Assembly: GCA_012034075.1 (NCBI GenBank)
Contig: JAAURD010000032.1
Span: forward strand, 1 to 32,160
Direction of reading: 5' to 3'
DNA: 32,160 bases
DNA from: Chloroflexaceae bacterium
Lineage (GTDB): Bacteria > Chloroflexota > Chloroflexia > Chloroflexales > Chloroflexaceae
The notes beneath the pieces are model-generated. The model ran no database searches. It saw only the letters and a program-made list of their open reading frames with translations, and was not told where the DNA came from. Made by a program: the position numbers and the translations under genes. Shown here in pieces: positions 14,829 through 23,401 of this stretch (positions are counted from its first letter, which is position 1; every line of letters begins with the position of its first letter).

Positions 14829-16156
14829 TATGCCCGGTGCTCTATCGGCGCGAAGACAATGGCAATAATATGGCTATTGTCCTGGGCAATGCGGACATCC
14901 ATCAGGCCATCCGTTAATTCGGCCCAGATGGCGGGTTGGCCTTGCACTGCCGTATCCATCCCTTGAACGCCAAAGAGCCAGAGCAACATACGCTCGGTCA
15001 TGCCAAACAGGATGTTGCAGTCGTTGTGCTTATTCGCGCAGAAGGGGCATTCCAGAAAACGAATGACCACCAGCCGTTGCCGCTCGCTGACTGTACAAGT
15101 AATGCCCGCCTCTGATTGGAGGGTTTGCGCAAAGCTGCGGCAGGCCGCTCGTACTCGCTGCTCTTCGGCCCAGCTAAAACGCATATCGCCCACCGGGTAC
15201 GTTGCAGGCGCCGGTAACCGTGTATGTTGCAATGATTGCACAATCGCATGACCCAGTAGATATTGCAGGCTATAGCTGCTATACCAGCGCCGTGTGAGCG
15301 GGTAATCACTGAGCCACCAGTTCCAGCCGACCTGCCGCGCCAGGTAGTGGTGACCGTGCGGGTAGAGCATCCGTATGGCTTGACGCAGGCGTTCAAGAAA
15401 GACATAATCAATCGATTCAGGAATACCCATATCCGAACGATAATAGGCACAAAGTGGGTTTAGCGTTGCCGTGAGCGATACCCAATCTTGCCAGCGCTGA
15501 AGGGCCGGTAGCAAATCGGCAACGGCCAGGCGCAGCAGTTCGGGGGTGCCACCAACATAGCCAAAGAGCGCAATCACCGAACCCATCAGTCCCTTGACAA
15601 AGGGCACCGGCAGCGTCTTGCCATGCAGATCCAGCCGTAACTCGCCACCTTCAAGCACATGGTGGCCTGGCATTTGTACGGGCAAACTGCGGGTCACCAG
15701 CGTGCTGATCAGGTCATCGCGTTCAAGCCAGTTGAGTACCCGTACCAGCAACTGCCCGGTCGCCGTTGCGTTCCAGAAGGTGCGCGGAATGGGCGCAGCA
15801 TGTAGCCCTGCGGGTGGCATAAACAGCAGGTCAATCAGTCGTTGAATGCGCTCTGTAATAGTGTGAACAAACTGATCACCAGTGGTATTGCGAGCAATAT
15901 GACCATTGGCAACCTGTACCAGGATCTCAATGTCGGTGGAAAGCTGACCAGATGGGTCGGGCATGGGTGGCAGCATCGAGTACGGGTCGAGATAGACCGT
16001 GATTTGACGCGAATGCGCCTGGAATACGGTTACGACTTCACGCAATACCTGAGCGCTATCGAAGGTGGGAGGGTTGTTGTTGGCTTGAGTACGAGACTCA
16101 TCGTCTGCATCAGGTGTGTTTGCAGAAAGACTGGTATGATCGGAATGTGATGACAT
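14828..16156 (-). CDS. Protein of unknown function with V4R-like C-terminal Cys motif
   Basis: This is an unrecognised protein of 442 residues, likely cytosolic (no signal peptide or membrane segment). The N-terminus is polar and probably disordered (about 1-35). A central helical part is rich in Trp and Tyr (DYPLTRRWYSSYSLQYLLGHAIV). Near the C-terminus, VVIRFLECPFCANKHNDC followed by a Gly-containing hydrophobic stretch (NILFGMTERMLLWLFGV) resembles the V4R/4-vinyl-reductase small-molecule domain, which has a CPF...C motif and a following glycine-rich helix. That reading is tentative. I chose ATG 16156 over an in-frame ATG at 16207, because the extra 17 residues are basic and overlap a promoter-like stretch. 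It is the last gene of a minus-strand run, separated from the next by a hairpin. Confidence 0.6.
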   Translation of the reverse strand: MSSHSDHTSLSANTPDADDESRTQANNNPPTFDSAQVLREVVTVFQAHSRQITVYLDPYSMLPPMPDPSGQLSTDIEILVQVANGHIARNTTGDQFVHTITERIQRLIDLLFMPPAGLHAAPIPRTFWNATATGQLLVRVLNWLERDDLISTLVTRSLPVQMPGHHVLEGGELRLDLHGKTLPVPFVKGLMGSVIALFGYVGGTPELLRLAVADLLPALQRWQDWVSLTATLNPLCAYYRSDMGIPESIDYVFLERLRQAIRMLYPHGHHYLARQVGWNWWLSDYPLTRRWYSSYSLQYLLGHAIVQSLQHTRLPAPATYPVGDMRFSWAEEQRVRAACRSFAQTLQSEAGITCTVSERQRLVVIRFLECPFCANKHNDCNILFGMTERMLLWLFGVQGMDTAVQGQPAIWAELTDGLMDVRIAQDNSHIIAIVFAPIEHRA

Positions 16157-16306
16157 GGTACGCTTTCTTCTGGGTAGAACCTGAATAGGACGCCATCGTA
16201 TGGTCATACCATTGTAGCCATACTTGATACAGAAATCAAGATAGTCTCAGAAGAGAGCAAGAGAACATAGGGATAATCTTGAGGTGGATAGAGCATTGGC
16301 GTGCGG

Positions 16307-16338
16307 TGACCGGGGGGCATGTACTGCACCCCCGGTCA
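16307..16338. terminator. Hairpin between the TolB-like gene and the V4R-like gene
   Basis: TGACCGGGGG (16307-16316) and CCCCCGGTCA (16329-16338) form a perfect 10-bp stem, extended by GCA/TGC inside. It is 15 bases beyond the stop of the TolB-like gene on the minus strand. A short T run follows only on the plus-strand side, so its strength as a minus-strand terminator is uncertain. Confidence 0.55.
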
Positions 16339-16353
16339 TTTTCAGCTTGTTCT

Positions 16354-18057
16354 TTAGGGGAAGGTTGGGATGTCACCTGGTGTTGGCATAGGCATTGGGG
16401 TCGGTTGGTGGCTGGGGTTCGGCGTTGGTTCTTCCGTCGGTTCTTCCGTCGGTTCTTCCGTCGGTTCGGCGGTTGGCTCAGCCGTTGGTTCTTCGGTCGG
16501 CTCAGCCGTTGGTTCTTCGGTCGGTTCGGCCGTCGGTTTGGCCGTTGGCTCAGGTTCGGATGAGCCATGAGCGGGACCCCATGATGGGAAGCGGTCGGCT
16601 TCGGGATCGTTGGTCAGTCGAATGGGTGATGATCCATCCGCATTCATAATGTAAATTTCATTGTTGTCATCACGCCCAGAGTCAAAAACCAGACGTGAGC
16701 CGTCGGGAGACCACGATGGAGCACCATCGATCGCGGGATGGTTGGTGAGATTGATCTGCACGTTGCCATCCGGGTTCATTGCAAACACTTCCCAGTTACC
16801 CACACGGTCGGTCTGGAAGGCGATGCGCTGACCATTGGGTGACCACGATGGAAACTCATCAAGACCACCACTGCGAGAGAGATTGATCTGGTTGGTACCA
16901 TCCGCGTTCATGCTGTAAATTTCAAAGTTGTTATCTGCGTCACGGAAGGTCTGGAAGACAATCTGTTGCCCATCCGGAGACCAGGATGGCACCATATCGG
17001 GTAACGGGTTGTCGGTCAGACGGGTGACGTTGCCACCATCGGCATCCATCACATAAATATCGAGATTGCCGCCACGGTCGGAGTAAAAGACGATGCGTTC
17101 CCCATCGGGTGACCATTCAGGCGACCCATCGAAGCCAAGGCGGTTCGTCAAATTCACCAGGTTAGCGCCGTCCGTATCCATCACATAAATATCGCGGCCA
17201 CCATCGCGGCTGGTTTGAAAGGCAATGCGGGTGCCATCGGGCGAGACGGACGGTTCTTCATCTTCGGACGGGTGGTTGGTCAGGTTCACCAGCGTGATGC
17301 CATTCAGGTCCATCACATAAATCTCGTTGTTGCCGTCACGGTTGGTCTGAAAAGCGATGAACTCTTCGCCGCTCTCGGAAGGTGGTGGCGGCGGTGGCGG
17401 CTCATAGGCACGATCATCATTGAGGATTTCGGTGCCGATTTTGGCAACTTCAAGCGTGTCGCCAGAGAACTGCAAACGCACTCGCTCAAACCACTGCACC
17501 TGCAATTCGCGACCATCGGCCAGGGTTTCGCTCTGGAGTTCGCTCAGTGGCATGCCCAGAAGGGCCTGGCTCTCTTCGGTACTGAAGCCGGGCTGTCCAT
17601 CAAGCTCGACACCGTGCGTTTGCCAGAAGGCCAGGACTTCACCACAGATGTTATGTTCGGTCCGTTCAATAAAGAGACAGCCATCCTGCGGGCCGGGCTT
17701 GTCAAAGGCAAACCAGTCGCGCCCTTGCTGATACAGACGGTTGGCGCCGAGCCGGCTTACCTGCACATCGTTGGGAGCCGCCTGGTCATAGTGCCGTTCC
17801 AGACGTACCCGCTCGAACCACTGCACTTCGGTTGGTTTTCCGCCAACCAGTTCCATCTGCACCGGCGTAATGGGTGCGCCCAGGATATCGCCTTCGCCAT
17901 GTTGTTCCCAGAACTGGCGGAAACGGTCGCTGATGCAGAGACCGGTTTCGGCAAAGCAGCGTTCATCATCTTGTGCCAGTACGTTTGCGTTGGCTGACAG
18001 GGCCAGCAATGGAAGACTGAGAAGCAGGCTCAGTAACAGGGTAACACGAGAGATCAT
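16354..18057 (-). CDS. Secreted TolB-like beta-propeller protein with Pro/Thr/Glu repeat tail
   Basis: This is an exported protein of 567 residues, probably binding protein or carbohydrate at the cell surface. Order: signal peptide about 1-30 (MISRVTLLLSLLLSLPLLAL; SANANVLAQ at the cut); two copies of a module of roughly 85 residues, each with FWEQHG or FWQTHG, then LGAPIT or LGMPLS, then the shared VQWFERVRL; a run of prolines; six WD40-like (PD40) blades of the form SPDG.RIAFQT.RDG..EIYVMD.DG (about 229-495); and a tail of EPTEEPTAEP repeats ending in Pro-rich sequence. ATG 18057 is favoured over ATG 18066: GAAAGG lies nine bases before it but touches the upstream one. The tail may span cell-wall material. 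No enzyme motif is seen. A hairpin follows the gene. Confidence 0.8.
   Translation of the reverse strand: MISRVTLLLSLLLSLPLLALSANANVLAQDDERCFAETGLCISDRFRQFWEQHGEGDILGAPITPVQMELVGGKPTEVQWFERVRLERHYDQAAPNDVQVSRLGANRLYQQGRDWFAFDKPGPQDGCLFIERTEHNICGEVLAFWQTHGVELDGQPGFSTEESQALLGMPLSELQSETLADGRELQVQWFERVRLQFSGDTLEVAKIGTEILNDDRAYEPPPPPPPSESGEEFIAFQTNRDGNNEIYVMDLNGITLVNLTNHPSEDEEPSVSPDGTRIAFQTSRDGGRDIYVMDTDGANLVNLTNRLGFDGSPEWSPDGERIVFYSDRGGNLDIYVMDADGGNVTRLTDNPLPDMVPSWSPDGQQIVFQTFRDADNNFEIYSMNADGTNQINLSRSGGLDEFPSWSPNGQRIAFQTDRVGNWEVFAMNPDGNVQINLTNHPAIDGAPSWSPDGSRLVFDSGRDDNNEIYIMNADGSSPIRLTNDPEADRFPSWGPAHGSSEPEPTAKPTAEPTEEPTAEPTEEPTAEPTAEPTEEPTEEPTEEPTPNPSHQPTPMPMPTPGDIPTFP
16430..16555 (-). repeat. 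Tandem 12-bp coding repeats (Pro-Thr-Glu/Ala tail)
   Basis: Roughly ten 12-base units of the type GGTTCTTCCGTC/GGCTCAGCCGTT encode EPTE and EPTA tetrapeptides. Several neighbouring units are identical, so copy number may vary between strains. Confidence 0.75.
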
Positions 18058-18153
18058 GATCTTCATCCTTTCGTGATCTTGCTCGGACAAGGAGCAAGCA
18101 ATGACATTCCATTGGTAGTATAACGGCATGGGTTTCTCTTTTGGGTTCGCCGA

Positions 18154-19092
18154 TTATGATGCTGTTTCAGTATCACCCGTCGAGTGGCGCGTTTGGCCGG
18201 TAGCAATGGTGATGTTGGCAGCGTCCTGGTAGATTTTGCTGACCGCACAGTAATCTTCACGGGCATACCCTTCGCCTTCGCTGAGGGCATAGAGTTGGTA
18301 GGCTAGGGCAGTCATCATCATCGGCACGCCCAGGTTGCTGGCACTTTCGAGTGCAGCGCCTAGGTCTTTTTTCATCAGGCTGGTGGCAAAGCCAGGATCA
18401 TAGTTGTCAACCAGCATGCGGTCCTTAATCCAGCGGTCGAGTAGGAAGTTGGCACCGGCCGAGTTCATAATGACGTCGCGAGCAGTGGCAGCATCGGCAC
18501 CGGCTTTGACTGCCAGGGTAAAGGCTTCGGCAATAGCAATCATCAGGCTGCCCAGAATGGTATTGTTGGTGAGCTTGACGACTTCGCCCATGCCATGTGG
18601 GCCGACATGGGTAACGCGTGCGCCAAGGGCTTCGAGCACGGGACGGGCATACTCAAAGGTATTGGCATGCCCACCTACCATAATAGCCAGTTCACCGGTG
18701 GCGGCACGCTCTGGCCCACCGCTGATTGGGGCATCGAGCATTTCGATATTGTGCTGGCGCAGGGCTTCGGCAATGCGTTGTGATTCGGTCGGTGCAATGG
18801 TGCTGCAATCGATGACGATGGTGCCAGGCGCGGCGCCATGAACAATGCCTTCGGGTCCCAGGCAAACTGCTTCGACCTGGGGCGTATTGGGCAGACAAGT
18901 GACAACAATGGCACTGGCAGCGGCGACTGCAGCCGGGTTGGCGACAACATTGGCTCCCTGGGCTTGCAGCCGTTCCAGGGGGGCGCGGTTGCGGTGACCA
19001 CAGATGGTAAGCGGGAAGCCGGCCCGCCGTAACGTGGCAGCCATGGGTTCGCCAATTGCACCAAGGCCAATAAAACCAACTTGTATTGACAT
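18154..19092 (-). CDS. 3-hydroxyisobutyrate dehydrogenase family NAD(P)-dependent beta-hydroxyacid dehydrogenase
   Basis: This is a soluble oxidoreductase of 312 residues that interconverts a beta-hydroxyacid and its semialdehyde. The family includes 3-hydroxyisobutyrate dehydrogenase and tartronate semialdehyde reductase. It has the N-terminal dinucleotide loop GFIGLGAIGEPMA (about 6-18), the substrate loop DAPISGGPERAATGELAIMVGG (about 120-141), and the catalytic region GEVVKLTNN with K173. The length is normal for the family and the ATG follows AGGATAG. It is transcribed toward the TolB-like gene with about 95 bases between them. The exact substrate cannot be told; in Chloroflexus-type organisms the 3-hydroxypropionate bi-cycle uses related acids, but its known dehydrogenase is a different enzyme, so I do not assign that role. 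Confidence 0.85.
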   Translation of the reverse strand: MSIQVGFIGLGAIGEPMAATLRRAGFPLTICGHRNRAPLERLQAQGANVVANPAAVAAASAIVVTCLPNTPQVEAVCLGPEGIVHGAAPGTIVIDCSTIAPTESQRIAEALRQHNIEMLDAPISGGPERAATGELAIMVGGHANTFEYARPVLEALGARVTHVGPHGMGEVVKLTNNTILGSLMIAIAEAFTLAVKAGADAATARDVIMNSAGANFLLDRWIKDRMLVDNYDPGFATSLMKKDLGAALESASNLGVPMMMTALAYQLYALSEGEGYAREDYCAVSKIYQDAANITIATGQTRHSTGDTETAS

Positions 19093-19123
19093 GAGACTAT
19101 CCTATCCTCGTTTCTTGTTTTGG

Positions 19124-19156
19124 CTGTGAACTGTCTGTGAGCTGTCTGTGAGCTGA
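19124..19156. repeat. Three tandem 11-bp repeats (CTGTGARCTGW)
   Basis: CTGTGAACTGT, CTGTGAGCTGT and CTGTGAGCTGA follow each other without gaps, in the 5' leader of the dehydrogenase gene. An 11-bp period matches tandem sites for OmpR/PhoB-type regulators; read on the other strand they contain GTTCAC/GCTCAC. Confidence 0.55.
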
Positions 19157-19203
19157 TTGGTTGCGTCTATCAGGGTCTGTTCTGACGGGAAATCCGAACC
19201 CAT

Positions 19204-19212
19204 AGTATAGCA
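19204..19212 (-). promoter_or_regulatory. Extended -10 promoter for the dehydrogenase gene
   Basis: On the minus strand TGCTATACT is an extended -10 element. No good -35 is visible. The start would be near 19197, placing the 11-bp repeats in the untranslated leader. Confidence 0.35.
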
Positions 19213-19269
19213 CGTTTTTTTGATGGTGCGAGCGTGCGGTCATAAATTTATGAATTTACCAGCTTTTCA

Positions 19270-19298
19270 TTGACAGCCACATGACAATCAGGTACACT
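19270..19298 (+). promoter_or_regulatory. Strong predicted promoter for the rseP operon
   Basis: A perfect TTGACA (19270-19275), a 17-base spacer and TACACT (19293-19298). The start would be near 19305, about 130 bases upstream of the protease gene. Confidence 0.6.
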
Positions 19299-19437
19299 AT
19301 CTTCATGTCATGTCTGGCGGCATGCATCGGTCAAACCAAAACAGAAAGACAGTGCTGATCAACGCCAGACCATTTCCGGATCTGTTCCACCGTGAAAGCG
19401 GTTACATTATATACAATGACGATAAGGGAGTGCGAGA

Positions 19438-20613
19438 ATGATAGAGACGTTCATGAACGCAACGCCTCATTTATGGAGTGTGCTGGCCCAGGCAGCACCC
19501 CTGGCCGATATTGGTGGCTGGATTGTGAAAATTCTGGCGTTCATGCTGATGCTGGTCATCCTGGTGTTTGTACACGAACTTGGACACTTTCTGGCAGCTA
19601 TCGCGATGGGCATTAAGGTCGAAGAGTTTGGGATTGGTATTCCGCCACGAGCGGTGACCCTCTTTACCCACAACGGGGTTAAATATACGCTCAACTGGCT
19701 TCCTCTTGGTGGCTTTGTGCGTTTTAGTGGTGATGATGACTCGGTCTACGGGACGGGTAGCCTGGCCGAAGCAAAACCGTGGAAAAAGATACCAGTGATG
19801 CTCGCCGGACCACTGATGAACCTGGTGCTCGCCATTGTTATCTTTGCCATGATGTTTGCTTTCTGGGGAGTACGTGCCCCCACCGGCAATCAACGTATTA
19901 GTGATGTTTTCCCCAATACGCCCGCAGCCGAAGCTGGCTTTCAGCCTGATGATGTTATTCTCTCGTTTAATGGTCAACCCGTGCCAGAAAGCGCGATGGT
20001 CCTGGACATTGCCCGTGAACATGACGGCGAAGCGATACCTGTTGTGGTCGTTCGTGATAATCAAGAGATGACCCTGATGGTTACCCCTGGTCGCTGGGTG
20101 AATGATGATGGTCGGGTCTTTGAATCGGGTCTCGGTTTTCAATATGGCAATGAGTTAGAATATGTCCCTATGGGATTATTAGAAGCCACAGCTGGTGGTT
20201 TTGTGGCAGCATTCGATACCACAGCCAACCTTATTATTGGGATTGGTGCGATGATTGGTGGCGCCATTGGTGTGCATGAACCACCCCCAGGTGGTCTGGC
20301 CGGGCCAATCGGCATTGCCCGCGCTACCGGCGAGATTATCGATCAGGGCAACCTGTATCTCTTCTTAAGTTGGATGGCAGTCTTCAGTGTAAATCTCTTT
20401 ATCCTTAATCTGCTGCCTATTCCGGCGCTCGATGGCAGTCATATCCTGTTTTCCTTGATCGAATGGCTCCGTGGGGGCAAAAAAGTCCCACCAGAAAAAG
20501 AAGCGATGGTCCATGCTATTGGGTTCGCTTCCCTCATGGCCCTGATGCTGCTCATATCGGTCAGTGATATCATCAATGCTGTTCGTGGTGTTCCTGTTCT
20601 TGGTGGGGGCTAG
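19438..20613 (+). CDS. rseP: RseP-type site-2 zinc metalloprotease with PDZ domain
   Basis: This is an intramembrane protease of 391 residues that cuts membrane-anchored regulators, for example anti-sigma factors, inside the bilayer. A membrane helix holds the zinc-binding motif HELGH (H46, E47, H50). A PDZ domain spans roughly 150-215 (ISDVFPNTPAAEAGFQPDDVI). The second catalytic motif NLLPIPALDG (LDG at 331-333) lies in a later helix, followed by a C-terminal membrane segment. The motifs and order match RseP/YluC. Start ATG 19438 follows AAGGGAG at ideal spacing. Two small genes follow with gaps of 20 bases and 1 base, so they form an operon. Neither neighbour is the usual dxr or bamA partner. 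No anti-sigma substrate is seen nearby. Confidence 0.9.
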   Translation: MIETFMNATPHLWSVLAQAAPLADIGGWIVKILAFMLMLVILVFVHELGHFLAAIAMGIKVEEFGIGIPPRAVTLFTHNGVKYTLNWLPLGGFVRFSGDDDSVYGTGSLAEAKPWKKIPVMLAGPLMNLVLAIVIFAMMFAFWGVRAPTGNQRISDVFPNTPAAEAGFQPDDVILSFNGQPVPESAMVLDIAREHDGEAIPVVVVRDNQEMTLMVTPGRWVNDDGRVFESGLGFQYGNELEYVPMGLLEATAGGFVAAFDTTANLIIGIGAMIGGAIGVHEPPPGGLAGPIGIARATGEIIDQGNLYLFLSWMAVFSVNLFILNLLPIPALDGSHILFSLIEWLRGGKKVPPEKEAMVHAIGFASLMALMLLISVSDIINAVRGVPVLGGG

Positions 20614-20633
20614 TAGGAAACATATAAGGATAT

Positions 20634-20966
20634 ATGGTGAAGATTCAGCAACACCCACGCATGCGCAATATCCTGATCGGTGATGAGGTGTATAACCATC
20701 CGAGACGCCTGTATGCTCAGGTTGCCGATGTCTTCCCTTCGGCTGTGTGTGTCAAAGTGGGCATCCTTCGGGATGCCCAGGACCTCATTATGCATCCACA
20801 GCTCTGGCGTGCCGATGAGATTGAGAACCTCAGTGTCTGTCGGTTCTGTGGCAGCCGCGAAGAGGTACAGATGGAGTATGAGGATGGCATTCCTTTTCGC
20901 ATCTGTGATGGTTGCCGCCAGATGATCCCCCCGTCCAACGGACCAATCCCCTCTCCGCAAAGCTAG
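20634..20966 (+). CDS. Small hypothetical protein with two CxxC motifs
   Basis: This is an unrecognised soluble protein of 110 residues. The C-terminal part has two CxxC pairs (CRFCG about residues 69-72, and CDGC about 91-94), a probable zinc ribbon. The last residues are Pro/Ser-rich. AAGGA lies close to the ATG (3 bases), so GTG 20637 could also be the start. It sits between rseP and a GNAT acetyltransferase, ending one base before the latter's ATG, so it is cotranscribed and perhaps translationally coupled. The function is unknown. Confidence 0.65.
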   Translation: MVKIQQHPRMRNILIGDEVYNHPRRLYAQVADVFPSAVCVKVGILRDAQDLIMHPQLWRADEIENLSVCRFCGSREEVQMEYEDGIPFRICDGCRQMIPPSNGPIPSPQS

Positions 20967-20967
20967 C

Positions 20968-21432
20968 ATGAACATGCATGTTACCGTGCGCCAACTCACT
21001 GCTGACGATGCTGATCTCCTCGGCTATCTGCTCGCCCATGAGGCCGATTTTGATCTCGAAGATCGCCAGCAAACACACTACACCATCGATCAACCTGCTG
21101 TTCGCCGTTTTGTAACCAACCCGGCGACACTCTGCTGGGTTGCGTTTGCCGATGCGAAGCCGATTGGTTCATTGCATTGCATTCGCTTACCGGTGCTTAC
21201 CAGCAATGGCGAAGAACTGCTCCTTTATGATATTGGGGTACACCATGTCTGGCGCAGACAGGGCGCCGGAAGAGCCTTGCTTGCGGCAATGGAAGACTGG
21301 ATGCAGCGACATGGGGTAACTGAAGTCTGGGTGTTGGCTGATAACCCTGCGGCAGTGGCCTTCTATCGTGCCTGTGGTTTTGGCGTTGATCAATCACAGC
21401 CGGTCTATCTGACCCGATGTCTCGCCGATTAA
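20968..21432 (+). CDS. GNAT family N-acetyltransferase
   Basis: This is a 154-residue acetyl-CoA-dependent N-acetyltransferase. The acetyl-CoA loop is RRQGAGRALL (about 93-102, the RxxGxG/A signature), preceded by the beta strand LLLYDIGVHHVW and followed by EVWVLADNPAAVAFYRACGF, the usual GNAT motif B. It has the normal length for a single-domain GNAT. The substrate is not evident; small GNATs act on amines, protein N-termini or antibiotics. It is the last gene of the rseP run, its ATG one base after the preceding stop. Confidence 0.85.
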   Translation: MNMHVTVRQLTADDADLLGYLLAHEADFDLEDRQQTHYTIDQPAVRRFVTNPATLCWVAFADAKPIGSLHCIRLPVLTSNGEELLLYDIGVHHVWRRQGAGRALLAAMEDWMQRHGVTEVWVLADNPAAVAFYRACGFGVDQSQPVYLTRCLAD

Positions 21433-21473
21433 ATGCCTCTGAGTGTTTCTCATTACCAACACCGCAATGACCA

Positions 21474-21502
21474 TTGTTCGGTGTGCGAACCTATGGTATA
21501 AT
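21474..21502 (+). promoter_or_regulatory. Predicted extended -10 promoter for the 600-residue protein gene
   Basis: TTGTTC (21474-21479), 17 bases and a perfect TATAAT (21497-21502) preceded by TGG. The start would be near 21509. A short frame from ATG 21553 to TGA 21588 (11 codons, after AGGGAG) lies in the leader; its significance is unclear. Confidence 0.6.
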
Positions 21503-21594
21503 CGGATATATTCCAAATAACAACACAATGTGGCTATTTCTCTATAGGGAGCATGAGCAATCGCAAGATGAGCGAAAGGCATGAATGAACCAGC

Positions 21595-23397
21595 ATGACT
21601 ACCGAATCTGTAACATCACGGAAAATACGGAATTATCATATCTATCAGCGCTCATTGTATGTGCATCCAGCATATTATCCTATTGATCAGACCCTCCCAT
21701 CAGAGCGTTACCAACCCGTTGCCTCCTGGCTCGGTCGCCTGATTTTACCAACTCATCAGGAGCGTCGTCGCGTCAATGGTGTACTCTTTGAGGTCTACCA
21801 TGCCCCGGAAAAACAGCATCACCTTGTGGGTCAGGTGGTCTATCTGCGCTGGAGTGATAATCCGGAGGTTCAGGTACGCGTCTGGTCGGTGACCCGCAAC
21901 GTCTTTTTCGATGCCAAAACGAACCAGAGTATTGAGCTTGGTCGTATTCATCCCGAACGTCTGAACAACTGGTCACTTGTTGGCCCACTAGAGTCGCTTG
22001 CTGGCGCCCATCCTTACGATGATGTGATTGTCAGACTGCCTGACCCAGTTGAAGTCCAGACCGATTCTGCCGACCCAGATCAGGCTGTGCTGACCATTGA
22101 ACATCACCCGGTGCAGGTGACTGGCCGATATTACGCGCTGGTTCAATTTATTGGTCCCGAACAAGCAGGGAGCGACCGCTATCGTGTGGTCCATTTCAAC
22201 CCGGCCACCCGCCAATTTGATGGCGCTGAAGAGACGGTGCTGTTACCTCAGGTCGAAGCGACGGAAGACGATGTGCGACCATCTACCCGCGAAGGCATTG
22301 AAGACTCGATCCATAATACGCATGGCTGGTATATCTATGGTACACAGAATCAGGAACGGTTTTTTGTGATCCAGGCGCTTATGCCGCGTGACCTGGTTAG
22401 CCTAAAACCAGAGCGAGTGATACTGGATGCCCATGAGGCCAATCGGTATATCAAAAAAGGTGCGTGGGATGATGTTGTTGCTGGGCGTGGCACCGCTGGT
22501 TCTGTTTTGCTCAGTCCCCAATCGGGAAGTGATAGTGATGCTCTGGCCGAATGGCGCGAGGGTGACCGTGCGCTGCTGCTGCATATCTATGGCGGTATTA
22601 CGGGGAAAAAGACCGAACCCATTGCTCGAACCGGTATCTATTTTGGTCATTTCGCCTACGGTTGTGCCACGGTGGTCTACGATCCGCTGGCACAGGAGCT
22701 GCGTTTTGATATCACCTACTATCAGGTCTATACACACAACTTCGATGGTATCATCTCGGGTATCATGGATTGGTCACGCTATATGGGCGATCGCCAGTGG
22801 GGCTGGCTTGGTTTCCGCCCCGTGGTCGATGTGCTGATCAAACTCGATGCCTTAACCGATGATTATGACTTCGATGGCGTCAAACGTTCGGCTCTTGCTG
22901 AACTCGCCCGTATGCTTGAGACTATGACCTCACGCTACCGTATTGGTGATGGCACTGGGGGGACGTATGTCGCTGCATCGAATAACTGTGCTCAGGACTC
23001 AAATCAAGCACTTTATGCCACCATTAAAACAATTAGCACCGCTATTGACATCAATCCCTACCTCAAAAGCTGGCTCGCCCGCGAAACAACAGAGGCTGCA
23101 CGCTTCCATCGTCTTATCAGCCTCGGTCAGGACCTCAAGCGAACGATGTTACCCTTTGGCACTGCACGTGCCGACTGGAACTATCGTGCCGAAACGCTGG
23201 GTGTCACGCTCGAAGAAACACCAGTCCGCAACTTGCTGACGGGACTCGTTAGTTGGCGCACACTGATGCCTCGTATTGCCAATAACAAACTTATCAGCGT
23301 CTTTCTGAAGCATGGTGCGTCGGCATGGGTGCTCCGTACTAGCCAGGTTGGTGGTGATAATCCCGATATTGAGCCGTTGCCACCGCTGGTCTTCTAG
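21595..23397 (+). CDS. Conserved-looking 600-residue protein of unknown function
   Basis: This is a large protein without signal peptide or clear membrane helices. The N-terminal half is beta-rich. The central part has GDRALLLHIYGGITGKK, GIYFGHFAYGCATVVYDPL and ELRFDITYYQVYTHNFDGIISG, and a later stretch GTYVAASNNCAQDSNQALY includes an Asn-Asn-Cys. To me these resemble an uncharacterised family also present in cyanobacteria and sometimes labelled as a predicted Abi/CAAX-type protease, but I cannot confirm it and the protein lacks the membrane helices of CAAX proteases. The frame is intact with consistent codon use. GAAAGG lies 15 bases before ATG 21595, a poor spacing. It has its own promoter. 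A MITE-like element starts five bases beyond its stop. Confidence 0.75.
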   Translation: MTTESVTSRKIRNYHIYQRSLYVHPAYYPIDQTLPSERYQPVASWLGRLILPTHQERRRVNGVLFEVYHAPEKQHHLVGQVVYLRWSDNPEVQVRVWSVTRNVFFDAKTNQSIELGRIHPERLNNWSLVGPLESLAGAHPYDDVIVRLPDPVEVQTDSADPDQAVLTIEHHPVQVTGRYYALVQFIGPEQAGSDRYRVVHFNPATRQFDGAEETVLLPQVEATEDDVRPSTREGIEDSIHNTHGWYIYGTQNQERFFVIQALMPRDLVSLKPERVILDAHEANRYIKKGAWDDVVAGRGTAGSVLLSPQSGSDSDALAEWREGDRALLLHIYGGITGKKTEPIARTGIYFGHFAYGCATVVYDPLAQELRFDITYYQVYTHNFDGIISGIMDWSRYMGDRQWGWLGFRPVVDVLIKLDALTDDYDFDGVKRSALAELARMLETMTSRYRIGDGTGGTYVAASNNCAQDSNQALYATIKTISTAIDINPYLKSWLARETTEAARFHRLISLGQDLKRTMLPFGTARADWNYRAETLGVTLEETPVRNLLTGLVSWRTLMPRIANNKLISVFLKHGASAWVLRTSQVGGDNPDIEPLPPLVF

Positions 23398-23401
23398 TGC
23401 T

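Noticed and set aside
18154-19092. Assigning the dehydrogenase to the 3-hydroxypropionate bi-cycle
   Set aside because: The cycle's malonyl-CoA and 3-hydroxypropionate steps use other enzymes in Chloroflexus; family membership alone does not give the substrate.
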